The notes beneath the pieces are model-generated. The model was not told the DNA's origin and did not search any database. It saw only the letters and a list, made by a program, of their open reading frames with translations. Made by a program: the position numbers and the translations under genes. Shown in pieces: positions 41,928 to 52,808 of a stretch of DNA of 64,000 nt (its first letter is position 1; the number at the start of each line of letters is the position of its first letter). Source of the stretch: an uncultured Gammaproteobacteria bacterium (GTDB lineage: Bacteria; Pseudomonadota; Gammaproteobacteria; Arenicellales; JAANXG01); contig CAMYNL010000004.1 in assembly GCA_947259705.1 (NCBI GenBank), forward strand, positions 26,658-90,657, in the 5' to 3' direction.

Positions 41928-42832
41928 ACCCACGCTTTGGAAAAGTCGCGGTACTGATGGGCGGCCCTTCCGCTGAGCGCGAGGTATCGTTGAAAAGCGG
42001 ACAGGCGGTGTTGGCGGGACTGCTAGAGGCCGGTGTGGACGCTTTTGCAGTCGATGCCGATGCCGCGGTGCTGCGGGAACTCGAGACGCGTGGCGCAGAC
42101 CGGGCGTTCATCGCTCTGCACGGGCCGTGGGGGGAAGACGGCGTGATCCAGGGCGCGCTGGAGACCATAGGCATGCCCTACACCGGCAGCGGGGTTCTGG
42201 GCTCGGCGCTGGCCATGGACAAGCTGCGCAGCAAGCAGGTCTGGATGAGCACGGGGATCCCGACGCCGGCGTTCACGGTGCTGCATGGGGAGCAGGACCT
42301 TGATGCGGCGAACGGGGAGCTCGGCCTGCCGATGTTCGTCAAACCGAGCCGGGAGGGTTCGAGTCTCGGGGTAACGAAAGTCACCGGCGGCGAGAACTTG
42401 CACAGTGCCTGGTCCGCGGCGCGCGCGCTGGATGCCTGCGTGCTGGCGGAGCAGTGTATACAGGGAAAGGAGCTGACCATAGCGATACTCGGCGGCAATG
42501 CGTTACCCGCCATCCGGCTCGAAACCCCCCACACGTTCTACGACTATGCCGCGAAGTACGAAGCGGACACCACGCGTTACCTCTGCCCCTGCGGACTGGA
42601 AGTTTCTCTGGAGCAGCAGTTGCAGACACTGGCGCTCGCTGCCTTCGAAGCGCTGGGATGCAGTGGCTGGGGCAGGGTGGACTTGATGCTGGACGAGGCC
42701 GAACGGCCCTATTTTCTGGAAGTAAACACGGTGCCGGGCATGACCGACCACAGCCTAGTGCCGATGGCGGCGCAAGCGGCCGGCATTACTTTTCCCCAAC
42801 TGGTCACGCACATCCTGGAGACCAGCTTATGA
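41924..42832 (+). CDS. ddlB: D-alanine--D-alanine ligase DdlB
   Basis: 302 residues, ATP-grasp fold. VAVLMGGPSAEREVSLKSGQ, ALHGPWGEDGVIQGALE, PMFVKPSREGSSLGVTKV, and FLEVNTVPGMTDHSLVPMAA carry the nucleotide- and D-Ala-binding residues. Makes the D-Ala-D-Ala used by MurF. Located between murB and ftsQ, overlapping each by 4 nt, as in E. coli. Confidence 0.96.
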   Translation: MNPRFGKVAVLMGGPSAEREVSLKSGQAVLAGLLEAGVDAFAVDADAAVLRELETRGADRAFIALHGPWGEDGVIQGALETIGMPYTGSGVLGSALAMDKLRSKQVWMSTGIPTPAFTVLHGEQDLDAANGELGLPMFVKPSREGSSLGVTKVTGGENLHSAWSAARALDACVLAEQCIQGKELTIAILGGNALPAIRLETPHTFYDYAAKYEADTTRYLCPCGLEVSLEQQLQTLALAAFEALGCSGWGRVDLMLDEAERPYFLEVNTVPGMTDHSLVPMAAQAAGITFPQLVTHILETSL

Positions 42833-43617
42833 GCCGTCGTGCGCTGGCAGAACAGGAACACCAACGCAGGGTGGAACGCCGCCGGCGTCGGCGTCGATCG
42901 GGTGTGGTCCTGGCGGCATCGCTGCTGGCGCTGAGTGCCGCGTTGTTGTTCGCTGCCGACAATCTGTTTCGCCCGGGTGCTTATCCAATTGAACAGGTTC
43001 GAATGGAAGGCGAGTTCCGGCGGCTGGATCCGGAGCAGCTTCGGGAGCGGGTGGTGGCAGCGCTGGGTGACAATTTCTTTGCCCTTGATCTCACGCGTAT
43101 CGAGGATGCGGTCGAGTCCATGCACTGGGTGCACCATGCCCGCGTGAGGCGTTACTGGCCGCGCGGCCTCTCGGTGAAGGTCACCGAACAGCGCTTGGTG
43201 GCGCACTGGAACGGGCAGCGGTGGCTAAACCACGTTGGTGAAGTGGTGGAACTTCCTGCTGACGTGAAGGTGGATGCATTGCCGCAGCTGACAGGCCCCG
43301 AAGGCAGTGGTCCACTGGTGCTGCGAAGGTATCGGCAGTGGGCGCCGCTGCTGCGAGAGGCGGGCCTGGAACTCGGCAGCCTGCGGCTGAATGGTCGCTA
43401 CGCCTGGATACTGGAACTCCTCCCGGCCGGCGCGTCCGGCGACGCATCATTCTCCGTCTGGCTGGGCCGAGACGAGATCGAACAGCGAATACAGCGTTTC
43501 CTGCGTTTCTACCCACGACAATTGCAGGCCGACGCCGGGCGTGTGCGGAAAGTTGACGTACGTTACCCAAACGGGCTCGCGGTGCAGTGGGCGCCGGTGA
43601 GCGATGACGCAGCATGA
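42829..43617 (+). CDS. ftsQ: Cell division protein FtsQ
   Basis: 262 residues from ATG 42829 (MSRRALAEQEHQRRVERR), which overlaps the ddlB stop. A very basic cytoplasmic tail (RRRRRRRSG) precedes one transmembrane helix (about 25-43). A POTRA domain follows (PIEQVRMEGEFRRLDPEQLRE), then the beta domain (WVHHARVRRYWPRGLSVKVTE). FtsQ scaffolds the FtsQLB complex in the divisome. The gene is followed after 12 nt by ftsA. Confidence 0.94.
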   Translation: MSRRALAEQEHQRRVERRRRRRRSGVVLAASLLALSAALLFAADNLFRPGAYPIEQVRMEGEFRRLDPEQLRERVVAALGDNFFALDLTRIEDAVESMHWVHHARVRRYWPRGLSVKVTEQRLVAHWNGQRWLNHVGEVVELPADVKVDALPQLTGPEGSGPLVLRRYRQWAPLLREAGLELGSLRLNGRYAWILELLPAGASGDASFSVWLGRDEIEQRIQRFLRFYPRQLQADAGRVRKVDVRYPNGLAVQWAPVSDDAA

Positions 43618-43629
43618 GGACCGAGACTA

Positions 43630-44865
43630 ATGACTAAGAAAGGTGACGAAAGGCTGATCGTGGGTCTGGACATAGGCACTTCCAAGGTGCTTGCGATTGT
43701 GGGTGAAGTCAATCCGGTGGGCGAAGTCGAGATCATCGGTGTCGGACACCACCCTGCGCGCGGCATGCGCAAAGGGGTGGTTGCGAACATCGAATCCACA
43801 GTGCAATCGATCCAGCGGGCAGTCGAGGAAGCTGAGTTGATGGCCGGATGTCAGATCTACTCGGTCTATGCCGGCATTGCCGGCGCGCATATAAGCAGTT
43901 TCAACTCGCATGGTGTCGTAGCCATCCGCGACAAGGAAGTGACCCCGAGCGACATCGAACGTGTCATTGAGGCCGCCCGCGCCCTGGCGATACCCAATGA
44001 CCAGCGCGTGCTGCATATCCTGCCGCAGGAATTCGTTATCGACGGCCAGGAGGGAATTCGTGAACCGGTGGGCATGAGCGGCGTCCGGCTGGAGGCCAAG
44101 GTGCACATCATCACCGGAGCAGTGAGTGCGGCGCAGAACATCATCAAGTGCATACGGCGCTGCGGACTGGAAGTCGACGACATCATCTTAGAGCAACTTG
44201 CGTCCAGCCAGTCGGCATTGACGGACGACGAGAAGGATCTCGGTGTTTGTCTGGTGGACATAGGCGGGGGCACGACGGACATCGCCATCTTCACCGATGG
44301 GGCGATTCGGCATACCGCGGTCATTCCCATCGCTGGTGATCAAGTCACCAATGATATCGCGGTAGCGCTGCGGACCCCGACCCAGGCCGCCGAGGAGATC
44401 AAGAAGAGATATGGCTGTGCCCTCACCCAGCTGGCGCACAGTGATGAGAGCATAGAGGCGCCCAGCGTGGGCGACAGGCCGCCGCGCAAGCTGGCCCGGC
44501 AGACACTGGCGGAGGTCATCGAGCCCCGCGTCGAGGAACTTTTTGAACTGGTCAAGGGAGAGTTGCGCCGCAGCGGCTTCGAGGAGTTGATCGGTTCGGG
44601 GGTGGTGCTCACCGGGGGCAGTTCAAAGATGGACGGCATGATCGAACTGGCGGAGGAAGTTTTCCACATGCCGGTGCGCCTGGGTGCGCCCAAGTATATC
44701 GGCGGGCTCAGCGAGGTTGTGAAGAATCCGATCTACTCGACCGGTGTCGGGCTCATCCAGTTCGGCCATGTGAACAAGACGCCGAAACAGAGGGACACCC
44801 CCAAGATTACCGGATTCCAGACGGTATTCAACCGCATGAAAAGCTGGTTCCAAGGCGGTTTCTAG
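43630..44865 (+). CDS. ftsA: Cell division protein FtsA
   Basis: 411 residues, actin-like fold. [18 protein letters not shown] (phosphate 1), [19 protein letters not shown] (phosphate 2), [20 protein letters not shown] (adenosine), and a C-terminal amphipathic helix [11 protein letters not shown] that would anchor FtsZ to the membrane. FtsA tethers FtsZ rings and signals to the divisome. The stop is followed by AGGAGG at 44877-44882. Confidence 0.96.
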   Translation: MTKKGDERLIVGLDIGTSKVLAIVGEVNPVGEVEIIGVGHHPARGMRKGVVANIESTVQSIQRAVEEAELMAGCQIYSVYAGIAGAHISSFNSHGVVAIRDKEVTPSDIERVIEAARALAIPNDQRVLHILPQEFVIDGQEGIREPVGMSGVRLEAKVHIITGAVSAAQNIIKCIRRCGLEVDDIILEQLASSQSALTDDEKDLGVCLVDIGGGTTDIAIFTDGAIRHTAVIPIAGDQVTNDIAVALRTPTQAAEEIKKRYGCALTQLAHSDESIEAPSVGDRPPRKLARQTLAEVIEPRVEELFELVKGELRRSGFEELIGSGVVLTGGSSKMDGMIELAEEVFHMPVRLGAPKYIGGLSEVVKNPIYSTGVGLIQFGHVNKTPKQRDTPKITGFQTVFNRMKSWFQGGF

Positions 44866-44960
44866 TCGATTTGCCAGGAGGATTTAAAGTCATGCCAGAG
44901 ACAGAAGATACGGCAACATCTTGCAAGAAGTCAGAAGATATTCAACACGGGAGATCTCAT

Positions 44961-46106
44961 ATGTTTGAAATACTCGATACGGTAGGCCAGCAGGCGGTGA
45001 TCAAGGTGGTCGGTGTGGGTGGCGGCGGCGGCAATGCCGTCGACCACATGGTTGCGGCCAACATCGAGGGCGTTGATTTTGTTAATGCCAATACCGATGC
45101 ACAGACGCTGAATCGCTCCAGCGCCTCGACCATCCTGCAGCTCGGCGGGAACCTGACCAAGGGGCTTGGTGCTGGTGCCAATCCGGAAATAGGTCGCCAG
45201 GCGGCGATGGAAGACCGCGACCGCATCGCGGATGCGCTGGACGGCGCCGACATGGTGTTTATCACCGCCGGCATGGGGGGTGGAACCGGTACTGGTGCGG
45301 CTCCCATCGTGGCCCAGATTGCGCGGGAGAAGGGGGCGTTGACCGTGGCGGTGATAACCAAGCCGTTCCCGTTCGAAGGAGGAAAACGCATGTCCATCGC
45401 GGAGCAGGGCATCCGGGAACTGGGTGAATACGTCGACTCACTGATCACCATACCCAACGAAAGGGTACTGGAGGTGATGGGTAAACAGGCCTCGCTCCTG
45501 GACGCTTTCGCCAAGGCCAATGAAGTGCTCCTCAACGCCGTGCAGGGAATCTCTGAACTGATTACCCGGCCGGGTCTGATCAACGTCGACTTTGCCGACG
45601 TGCGCACGGTGATGTCCGAGATGGGATTTGCCATGATGGGATCGGCCGCCGCAAGCGGCGTAGATCGTGCCACCGACGCGGCGCGCGCGGCGATTTCAAG
45701 TCCGCTTCTCGAAGACACCAATATAGCCGGCGCCCGCGGCATCCTGGTCAACGTCACCGCGGGCCTCGACATGGCTATCGGTGAATTCGAGGAGGTTGGC
45801 AATGCGGTGCGGGAGTTCGCCTCCGACGATGCCACGGTGGTGATTGGTACCGTGCTGGACCCGGAAATGCAGGGCGATCTGCGAGTCACCATGGTGGCCA
45901 CCGGCATCGGGGACGGCAAGCGGCAGACGAACCCGCTGAAGGTAGTGCAGAGCGAACGGCGCCCCAAGACGGTCAACTTTGAGGACCTAGATGCCCCCAC
46001 TGTCATCCGCAAGCGCAGGTCGGAGGGCGAACTGCCCAGCTTATCCGATGAGCACGGTATGGACTACCTGGACATACCGGCGTTTCTGCGCAGGCAGGCC
46101 GACTGA
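44961..46106 (+). CDS. ftsZ: Cell division GTPase FtsZ
   Basis: 381 residues from ATG 44961 ([18 protein letters not shown]), which has GGGAG (44949-44953) at 7-nt spacing. The G-box [10 protein letters not shown], the T-loop [21 protein letters not shown]-like synergy region ([15 protein letters not shown]), and the C-terminal peptide [14 protein letters not shown] that binds FtsA and ZipA are all present. An in-frame ATG at 44892 with its own AGGAGG gives a 23-residue N-terminal extension ([20 protein letters not shown]...), so two forms may be made. Confidence 0.96.
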   Translation: MFEILDTVGQQAVIKVVGVGGGGGNAVDHMVAANIEGVDFVNANTDAQTLNRSSASTILQLGGNLTKGLGAGANPEIGRQAAMEDRDRIADALDGADMVFITAGMGGGTGTGAAPIVAQIAREKGALTVAVITKPFPFEGGKRMSIAEQGIRELGEYVDSLITIPNERVLEVMGKQASLLDAFAKANEVLLNAVQGISELITRPGLINVDFADVRTVMSEMGFAMMGSAAASGVDRATDAARAAISSPLLEDTNIAGARGILVNVTAGLDMAIGEFEEVGNAVREFASDDATVVIGTVLDPEMQGDLRVTMVATGIGDGKRQTNPLKVVQSERRPKTVNFEDLDAPTVIRKRRSEGELPSLSDEHGMDYLDIPAFLRRQAD

Positions 46107-46253
46107 CGGCTGGTTGCGCGGGACGGAGTGCAGAAATGGCTACACAATCGGATAGGAATCGTGTACGATGCCCGTGGCTCGGGGAGGACTCATGCTGCGC
46201 CCGGTTTGCTCTGTGGTCACAGAGAGCTAACATAATAATCTTCTAGTGGCTTC

Positions 46254-47168
46254 ATGATCAGGCAAAGAACGCTAAAGAACGTGATCCGTGCGACAGGGGT
46301 TGGTCTGCACACGGGAGAAAAGGTTTACCTCACGCTACGACCGGCAGCACCCGATACGGGTATCGTCTTCCGTCGTATCGACCTCGACCGACCGGTGGAG
46401 GTTCCTGCCAGATCGGAGAACGTAGGCGACACCCGCCTGTCCACCACCCTGGAGAAGAACGGAGTAAGGATTTCCACCGTTGAGCATCTGATGTCGGCGT
46501 TTGCCGGCCTCGGTGTCGATAATGCCTACGTTGATTTGACGGCGCCCGAAGTGCCCATCATGGATGGAAGCGCAGGCCCTTTCGTATTCCTCATCCAGTC
46601 TGCCGGCATCGAGGAGCTGAGCGCGCCCAAGCAGTTCATCCGCATCAAGCGCACGGTGAAAGTGGAGGATGAGGACAAATGGGTCCGCTTCGACCCGCTG
46701 GACGGCTTTAAGGTATCGTTCGGGATCGAGTTCAATCACCCCATATTCAGCAACTCGGGTCAGCAGGCCAGCATCGATTTTTCGGCAACCTCGTTCGTGA
46801 AGGAGATCAGTCGGGCACGCACTTTCGGATTCATGCAGGACCTGGAGGCGCTTCGCGAGGCGGGCCTAGCGCGGGGCGGAAGCCTGGATAACGCCATCGT
46901 CATGGACTCCTATCACATTCTCAACGAAGACGGCTTGCGTTACGAAGACGAATTCGTCAAACACAAGATCCTCGACGCCATCGGGGACCTGTATCTGCTC
47001 GGACACCCGCTGATTGGCGCTTTCAGCGCTTACAAGTCCGGGCACGCCTTGAATAACCGCCTGTTGCGATCACTGATGGCAGACGCGAGCGCCTGGGAAC
47101 TGGTTTCCTTCGACGATATCCAGGATGCGCCCCTCGCTTTTGCGCAGTCCCTCCCGGCAACATCGTAA
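46254..47168 (+). CDS. lpxC: UDP-3-O-acyl-GlcNAc deacetylase LpxC
   Basis: 304 residues starting at ATG 46254 ([20 protein letters not shown]). Zinc ligands lie in [12 protein letters not shown] and in [17 protein letters not shown]; catalytic [11 protein letters not shown] and the C-terminal [12 protein letters not shown] with the active-site His are present. LpxC catalyses the committed step of lipid A synthesis in the cytoplasm. Its place after ftsZ is the classic gammaproteobacterial order. The 147 nt upstream probably hold its own promoter, but none is convincing. Confidence 0.96.
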   Translation: MIRQRTLKNVIRATGVGLHTGEKVYLTLRPAAPDTGIVFRRIDLDRPVEVPARSENVGDTRLSTTLEKNGVRISTVEHLMSAFAGLGVDNAYVDLTAPEVPIMDGSAGPFVFLIQSAGIEELSAPKQFIRIKRTVKVEDEDKWVRFDPLDGFKVSFGIEFNHPIFSNSGQQASIDFSATSFVKEISRARTFGFMQDLEALREAGLARGGSLDNAIVMDSYHILNEDGLRYEDEFVKHKILDAIGDLYLLGHPLIGAFSAYKSGHALNNRLLRSLMADASAWELVSFDDIQDAPLAFAQSLPATS

Positions 47169-47216
47169 CGAGCCCCCCGACCAGAGCGAGGCGCCCGGAA
47201 GAGAACCGATCTGGGT

Positions 47217-47657
47217 TCACTTCGCGCCTTCAAGGGCCTTGCGCAGCTGTGACAGGCCTGTTGCGGGGTCGGGTCCCGGCCTGGCGGCAGATGGGGCGTC
47301 CCGGACCGGCGGCTGCCCCGGGAGCGGGCGCCTGGGCAGATCAACGGGAGACAGGTGGCTTTCGATCTCGTCTATGCCTGTGAGACCAAGCTCATGTAAT
47401 CGCGCAATGATGGAGGGCCGGGCGTGACGCAGGGTGTGGGTCCATACCGGCGATTCCGCCCACACTGTGAGTATGCGGTTCTGGAACAACACCGGCTGGA
47501 TATGATGTACTAGCGGTTCCGGGACCGCCCGGTGCCAGATGCGGACGATGGGCGCCAGGCCCCGCGCACGGCGCCTGAGCTGCTCAAACAGCGCCAGCTC
47601 CCCCTGCTGGACCAACATGTCGAGCGGCTTGAAATGGCGTGAACGGGATTCACTCAT
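47217..47657 (-). CDS. DUF721 (DciA-like) protein
   Basis: 146 residues, with the DUF721 core: RHFKPLDMLVQQGELALFEQL, IVRIWHRAVPEPLVHHIQPVLF, LTVWAESPVWTHTLRHARPSII. DUF721 proteins include DciA, the ancestral loader of the replicative helicase in bacteria without DnaC; whether this one is DciA cannot be fixed, but no other candidate is visible. The proline-rich C-terminal tail is probably disordered. It is convergent with lpxC and divergent from the M23 peptidase gene (38 nt), a common layout near secA. Confidence 0.85.
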   Translation of the reverse strand: MSESRSRHFKPLDMLVQQGELALFEQLRRRARGLAPIVRIWHRAVPEPLVHHIQPVLFQNRILTVWAESPVWTHTLRHARPSIIARLHELGLTGIDEIESHLSPVDLPRRPLPGQPPVRDAPSAARPGPDPATGLSQLRKALEGAK

Positions 47658-47695
47658 GGACGCGGATCTGTTGATTTGAGAAGGTACGGCACAGC

Positions 47696-48652
47696 ATGCG
47701 TTTGATTATCGTTCCAGACGGCACCGGGCGCCAGTCCCACACCTGCCTGACCGCCGGGCAGGTCCGGGCACTGGCGGTGCTCGTCGTGCTGGTGCTGCCC
47801 TTGCCGGGCGGTTTAGCCGGATATTGGCTCAACAACCGTGTCAGTCCTACGCCCCTCACCGACCAGCCACAAGAGGTGGCCCGGACGGGTAAGGTCCTTG
47901 CCGAGTGGCGCGAGCAGATGTCGTCCCAGGTGGCAGCGGTGGCCGAGACCAAGCGACAGATAGAAGCTGACCTGGATGCGCTGGGGATACGTGTCGGCCT
48001 GGTACAGGCGCAGATGTCTCGCATCAACGCTCTGGGCCAGCGCCTGACCGATATGGCGGATCTGGAGATGGCGGAATTCAGTTTCGATGCTGAGCCGGGA
48101 GTCGGCGGCCCGGCGCCGAATTCGATTATGGACGACACCGCGGCGCGGGATTTGATGGGGCTGCTGGACCAACTGGAAACCCAGTTGGTGGAAAAAGAGG
48201 AGGAACTGGAGATCCTCGAACACCTGATGACGGACCGCACGCTGCGCAAGAAACACTTTCCTAACGGGCGGCCGGTCAGCGGTGGGTGGGTTTCGTCCGG
48301 CTATGGCTATCGTAATGATCCTTTCAGCGGTCGCCGCGTGTTCCATGCCGGGGTGGACATAGCCAACAGAACGGGCGCACCGATCCATGCGGTAGGAGGC
48401 GGCATTGTGACTTTCGCCGGGGTCAGGGCAGGTTACGGTCTGATGGTGGAGATTACCCACGGCAGCGGCTATATCACGCGTTATGCTCACGCACTGGCCA
48501 AGACCGTGGTGGTCGGCGATCGCGTCGAGAAGGGGGATATTGTCGCGGTCGTCGGTAGTAGCGGCCGATCTACCGGAGCCCACCTGCATTTCGAGGTGGT
48601 CCGCAACGGACGGACGGTCGATCCCCGCAAGTACCTGCGGTCCAACGGCTGA
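47696..48652 (+). CDS. M23-family peptidoglycan endopeptidase
   Basis: 318 residues: an N-terminal signal anchor (about 24-45), a coiled-coil-rich segment (about 75-190, ending LETQLVEKEEELEILEHLM) and an M23 (LytM) domain with the zinc-binding HAGVDIAN (HxxxD) and HLHFEV (HxH). The GYGYRNDPFSGRRVFHAGVD stretch is typical of intact, active enzymes rather than the degenerate activators EnvC/NlpD. It would cleave peptide cross-links in the periplasm. Placement next to secA is common in gammaproteobacteria. Confidence 0.92.
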   Translation: MRLIIVPDGTGRQSHTCLTAGQVRALAVLVVLVLPLPGGLAGYWLNNRVSPTPLTDQPQEVARTGKVLAEWREQMSSQVAAVAETKRQIEADLDALGIRVGLVQAQMSRINALGQRLTDMADLEMAEFSFDAEPGVGGPAPNSIMDDTAARDLMGLLDQLETQLVEKEEELEILEHLMTDRTLRKKHFPNGRPVSGGWVSSGYGYRNDPFSGRRVFHAGVDIANRTGAPIHAVGGGIVTFAGVRAGYGLMVEITHGSGYITRYAHALAKTVVVGDRVEKGDIVAVVGSSGRSTGAHLHFEVVRNGRTVDPRKYLRSNG

Positions 48653-48802
48653 CCCCCGCCACTGGCCGGATCCCGGCCCGTCGCTTGCAATTACTTGTTC
48701 CGGCCGCCATTGCACTACTGAATTCTTCGCCGCCCGGCTAAAATCACCCTCTTTTGGCTAATGTCCGGCGCATCAGGTTGGGCACATCATTAAGGTTTGT
48801 CA

Positions 48803-51532
48803 ATGTTCGGATCAATGCTTACCAAGGTTTTCGGGAGCCGCAATCAGCGTCTTATTAAACGCATGGGCAGGACGGTGGTCGAGGTCAACGCGCTCGAGGA
48901 GTCCACGAGCGCGTTGTCAGATGCGGATCTTGCGGCGAAGACCCAGGAATTCAGGCAGCGCGTGGACGGTGGTGAGGCGCTCGACGCTCTGATCCCAGAG
49001 GCCTTCGCCGTAGTGCGGGAGGCGGCCAGGCGGGCGCTGAACATGCGCCACTTCGACGTTCAAATCATCGGCGGCATGGTGCTCCATGAGGGTAAGATCG
49101 CGGAAATGCGGACCGGTGAGGGCAAGACACTAGTGGCGACGCTTGCCAGTTATCTTAACAGCCTTGCGGGCCCGGTCCACATCGTGACGGTCAATGACTA
49201 CCTGGCGCGCCGGGACGCGGAATGGATGGGGCGTATCTACCGCTTCCTGGGGCTGACAGTCGGCGTGATCGTTTCCGGGCAGGACCCGATGGCCAAGCGG
49301 GAAGCTTACGCTGCCGACATTGTTTACGGAACTAACAACGAGTTCGGCTTTGACTATCTGCGCGACAATATGGCCTTTTCCGCCGATGATCGTGTCCAGC
49401 GCGGTCTGCGTTTCGCGATCGTCGACGAGGTGGATTCCATCCTTGTAGACGAAGCACGCACCCCTCTCATAATTTCCGGTCCAGCCGAAGAGAGCACGGA
49501 CCTTTATCTTCAGATCAACAAGATCATCCCGAAACTCAAGCTCCAGGAAGTTGAGGACGGTCCCGGCGATTACTCCCTGGACGAGAAGAACAAGCAGGCC
49601 TTCCTCACCGACGAGGGCCACGAGACCTGCGAGAGGCTGCTGGAGGAGGCGGGACTGCTCCCGGAGGGCAGCAGTCTGTACGACGTAAGCAACATCATGC
49701 TGTTGCACCACCTCAACGCCGCGTTGCGCGCTCATACCCTGTTTCAGCGCGACGTGGATTACATTGTGCAGAACAATGAGGTCATCATCATCGATGAGTT
49801 CACCGGGCGCATGATGTCCGGCCGACGCTGGTCCGAGGGTCTGCACCAGGCGGTGGAAGCGAAAGAAGGCGCGAAGGTACAGCAGGAAAACCAGACCCTG
49901 GCATCGATCACGTTTCAGAACTACTTCCGCCTCTACGACAAGCTGGCCGGTATGACGGGTACTGCGGACACCGAGGCCGCCGAGTTTCAGCAGATCTACG
50001 GACTGGAGGTCGTAGTAATACCCACCCACAAGGAAATGATCCGGGACGATCGTCCGGACCTGGTGTACCGGACCATCAACGAGAAATTCGAGGCCATTAT
50101 CGACGGCGTGAAGGAATGTTATGACCGGGGCCAGCCGGTGCTGCTTGGCACGGCGTCCATCGAGGCGTCGGAACTGCTGTCCGAGGCAATGCGCAAGCGC
50201 GGTATGCCGCACGAGGTGCTCAATGCCAAGCACCACGAACGGGAAGCGCATATCATCGCCCAGGCGGGCCGCCCCGGCGCCATTACGATCGCCACCAACA
50301 TGGCCGGCCGCGGCACCGATATCGTGCTGGGCGGAAACCTGGAAATGGAGTTGACCGAGGCAGGCGATGAGGAGTCGGCGCGGGAGCAGATCCGCCAGGA
50401 CTGGCAGCGCCGGCATGACGAGGTGGTAACGGCCGGCGGGCTGCATGTGGTTGGCACCGAACGTCACGAATCACGGCGTATCGATAACCAGCTACGTGGC
50501 CGCTCCGGACGACAGGGAGACCCGGGATCTTCGCGTTTTTATCTTTCCCTAGAAGACAACCTAATGCGCATATTCGGTTCCGACAGGGTGTCGGGCCTGA
50601 TGCAAAAACTAGGTATGGAGGAGGGTGAGGCCATCGAGCACCCATGGGTGACGCGCGCCATCGAAAACGCACAGCGCAAGGTGGAAGGGCGTAACTTCGA
50701 TATCCGCAAGCAACTGCTCGAATACGACGACGTTGCCAATGAACAGCGCAAGATCGTTTACGAGGAGCGGAATCGACTCATGGACGTCGACGATATTTCC
50801 CAGAACATCATCGTCATGCGAGAGGACGTGATAAACGCGGTGATCAACAGCAGCATACCGCCGCAGAGCCTGGAGGAGCAGTGGGACATCGAGGGACTGG
50901 AGAAGGCCTTGGAGGGGGATTTCGGCATCGAGCTGCCCCTCAGGCGCTGGTTAGATGAGGACCCGGAACTTCATGAGGAGACCCTGCGCGACCGGATAAC
51001 GAAGGACATTGTCGACCATTATGAAGCCAAGATGGAAGCAGTAGGCGAACCGGTCATGCGTCATCTGGAAAAGGCCATCACGCTGCAGGTGCTCGATGCA
51101 CAATGGAAGGAACACCTGGCGGCGATGGACTACCTGCGTCAGGGCATAGGCCTGCGCGGCTATGCTCAGAAAAATCCCAAGCAGGAGTACAAGCGCGAGG
51201 CCTTCGAGATGTTCTCGGCGTTGCTGGCCCGGGTCAAGCACGAAGTGGTGACGATCCTGTCGAAGATACAGATCCGCACCGAACAGGAGATAGAGGAGAT
51301 GGAGGCGCAGAAGCGCGCGCCGCAGTCAATGGAGTTTCTGCACCCGGACACCCAGGCGGCGGCTGCGGGATCGGAACAGCCGGAGCCGCTGCGCGCCGCG
51401 GCGGGGGGCGACGGGGCACCGCCGCCGCAGCAGCCCTTCGTACGCGAGGGACGCAAGATCGGCCGCAACGAGCCGTGTCCCTGTGGTTCCGGCAAGAAGT
51501 ACAAGCAATGTCACGGGCGATTGAGTGCCTAG
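48803..51532 (+). CDS. secA: Preprotein translocase ATPase SecA
   Basis: 909 residues from ATG 48803 ([20 protein letters not shown]), preceded by AAGG. Walker [33 protein letters not shown], the helicase motif [14 protein letters not shown] and [15 protein letters not shown] are intact. The C-terminus has the zinc-binding [14 protein letters not shown] tail that contacts SecB and ribosomes. SecA drives protein export through SecYEG. The 150-nt leader holds a -10-like TAAAAT at 48739, but no clear SecM-type regulatory peptide. Confidence 0.97.
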   Translation: MFGSMLTKVFGSRNQRLIKRMGRTVVEVNALEESTSALSDADLAAKTQEFRQRVDGGEALDALIPEAFAVVREAARRALNMRHFDVQIIGGMVLHEGKIAEMRTGEGKTLVATLASYLNSLAGPVHIVTVNDYLARRDAEWMGRIYRFLGLTVGVIVSGQDPMAKREAYAADIVYGTNNEFGFDYLRDNMAFSADDRVQRGLRFAIVDEVDSILVDEARTPLIISGPAEESTDLYLQINKIIPKLKLQEVEDGPGDYSLDEKNKQAFLTDEGHETCERLLEEAGLLPEGSSLYDVSNIMLLHHLNAALRAHTLFQRDVDYIVQNNEVIIIDEFTGRMMSGRRWSEGLHQAVEAKEGAKVQQENQTLASITFQNYFRLYDKLAGMTGTADTEAAEFQQIYGLEVVVIPTHKEMIRDDRPDLVYRTINEKFEAIIDGVKECYDRGQPVLLGTASIEASELLSEAMRKRGMPHEVLNAKHHEREAHIIAQAGRPGAITIATNMAGRGTDIVLGGNLEMELTEAGDEESAREQIRQDWQRRHDEVVTAGGLHVVGTERHESRRIDNQLRGRSGRQGDPGSSRFYLSLEDNLMRIFGSDRVSGLMQKLGMEEGEAIEHPWVTRAIENAQRKVEGRNFDIRKQLLEYDDVANEQRKIVYEERNRLMDVDDISQNIIVMREDVINAVINSSIPPQSLEEQWDIEGLEKALEGDFGIELPLRRWLDEDPELHEETLRDRITKDIVDHYEAKMEAVGEPVMRHLEKAITLQVLDAQWKEHLAAMDYLRQGIGLRGYAQKNPKQEYKREAFEMFSALLARVKHEVVTILSKIQIRTEQEIEEMEAQKRAPQSMEFLHPDTQAAAAGSEQPEPLRAAAGGDGAPPPQQPFVREGRKIGRNEPCPCGSGKKYKQCHGRLSA

Positions 51533-51586
51533 CGGGGAGCGATGGCCGGTGGACGAGCAACGGCAACACTACGAGGGTGCCAAGCG

Positions 51587-52804
51587 GTGCCGGTAGGGCT
51601 GGCGGAGCCCGAGGCTTTGCTCGCTGTACCCGGTGTCCTGTCGGCGACCGCCAGAGCCGGTATACGCCAGCGTGGCCGGGACGACGTGGCGCTCATCACC
51701 TGCGATGCCGGCACCCGGGCGGCGGCGGTGTTTACGCGCAACCGCTTCAGCGCCGCGCCGGTGGTGTTGGCCAGGGAGCACCTTGCGCAGGCGTCGCCGC
51801 GCGCGCTGGTCGTGAACAGCGGCTGCGCCAACGCCGGGACCGGCCGGGCCGGGTATATGGACGCGGTCGCGATCTGCAAGGCGGCCGCCGCGCGCCTGAG
51901 AGTGCAGTTCCATGAGGTGCTGCCGTTCTCAACCGGGGTGATCGGTTCCCGCCTGCCGGTGGAGAAGGTCTCTGCTGCAGTGGCCGAGTGTGTCGATGGT
52001 CTGAACGAAAACGGTTGGCTGGCGGCGGCGCGCGCCATAATGACCACCGACACCCTGGCCAAGGGTTGCTCGCGCACCGTGATTGCAGGCGGTGACCAGG
52101 TCACGATTACCGGCATCGCCAAGGGGTCGGGCATGATTCGTCCTGATCTGGCGACTATGCTGGCCTTTGTCGCCACTGATGCGAAGCTTGCCCCCGACTA
52201 TGTCGACCGCAGCCTGCGGCAGGCAGTGGACCTCAGCTTCAACCGCATCACCGTCGACGGGGATACTTCCACCAATGATGCCTGCGTGTTGTTGGCGACG
52301 GGACGCGCGGGGGAGGCGGAGATCGGCCCGGGCAGCGTCCAAGGCGAGGCATTCCAGCAAGGTCTTGATGCGGTGATGCAGGAACTGGCCCAAGCCATAG
52401 TGCGCGACGCGGAAGGCGCGACAAAATTCGTCACCATTGAAGTCAGCGGAGCCAACACCGCAGAGGATGCGGCGGAGGTCGCCTTCACCGTGGCGCATTC
52501 CCCGCTGGTAAAGACCGCTCTGTTTGCCAGCGATGCCAACTGGGGCCGCATACTGGCCGCAGTCGGCCGGGCGCCGGTGCAGCAACTTGATATCGATCGG
52601 GTGGGTCTGCGTATTAACGGACAAGCGGTGCTTGTGCAGGGCCAGCCCGCGCCGGATTACACCGAAGCCGCTGGCGTCGCGGCGATGGCGCCGGCGGAGA
52701 TCCACATCGACATCGATCTCGCCATCGGCGATCGGTCGGCTACCGTGTGGACCAGCGACCTGTCGTTCGATTACGTCCGCATCAATGCCGAGTACCGAAC
52801 CTGA
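51587..52804 (+). CDS. argJ: Bifunctional ornithine acetyltransferase/N-acetylglutamate synthase ArgJ
   Basis: The start is set at GTG 51587 (MPVGLAEPEALLAVPGV), with GAGGG 9 nt upstream, because family N-termini begin there; an ATG at 51542 is in frame. 405 residues. The autocleavage site KGSGMIRPDLATMLAF carries the catalytic Thr, and VFTRNRFSAAPVVLAREHL and DGDTSTNDACVLL are conserved. ArgJ recycles the acetyl group between ornithine and glutamate in arginine synthesis. It is followed by a Nudix gene with stop/start overlap or a 4-nt gap, depending on that start. Confidence 0.95.
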   Translation: MPVGLAEPEALLAVPGVLSATARAGIRQRGRDDVALITCDAGTRAAAVFTRNRFSAAPVVLAREHLAQASPRALVVNSGCANAGTGRAGYMDAVAICKAAAARLRVQFHEVLPFSTGVIGSRLPVEKVSAAVAECVDGLNENGWLAAARAIMTTDTLAKGCSRTVIAGGDQVTITGIAKGSGMIRPDLATMLAFVATDAKLAPDYVDRSLRQAVDLSFNRITVDGDTSTNDACVLLATGRAGEAEIGPGSVQGEAFQQGLDAVMQELAQAIVRDAEGATKFVTIEVSGANTAEDAAEVAFTVAHSPLVKTALFASDANWGRILAAVGRAPVQQLDIDRVGLRINGQAVLVQGQPAPDYTEAAGVAAMAPAEIHIDIDLAIGDRSATVWTSDLSFDYVRINAEYRT

Positions 52805-52808
52805 CCGT

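Noticed and set aside
44957-46012. 351-residue open frame on the minus strand opposite ftsZ
   Set aside because: It is antisense to ftsZ, very Ser/Ala/Pro-rich, and shows no recognisable domain.
49130-50467. 445-residue open frame on the minus strand opposite secA
   Set aside because: Antisense to conserved secA codons; its sequence is a by-product of secA codon bias.
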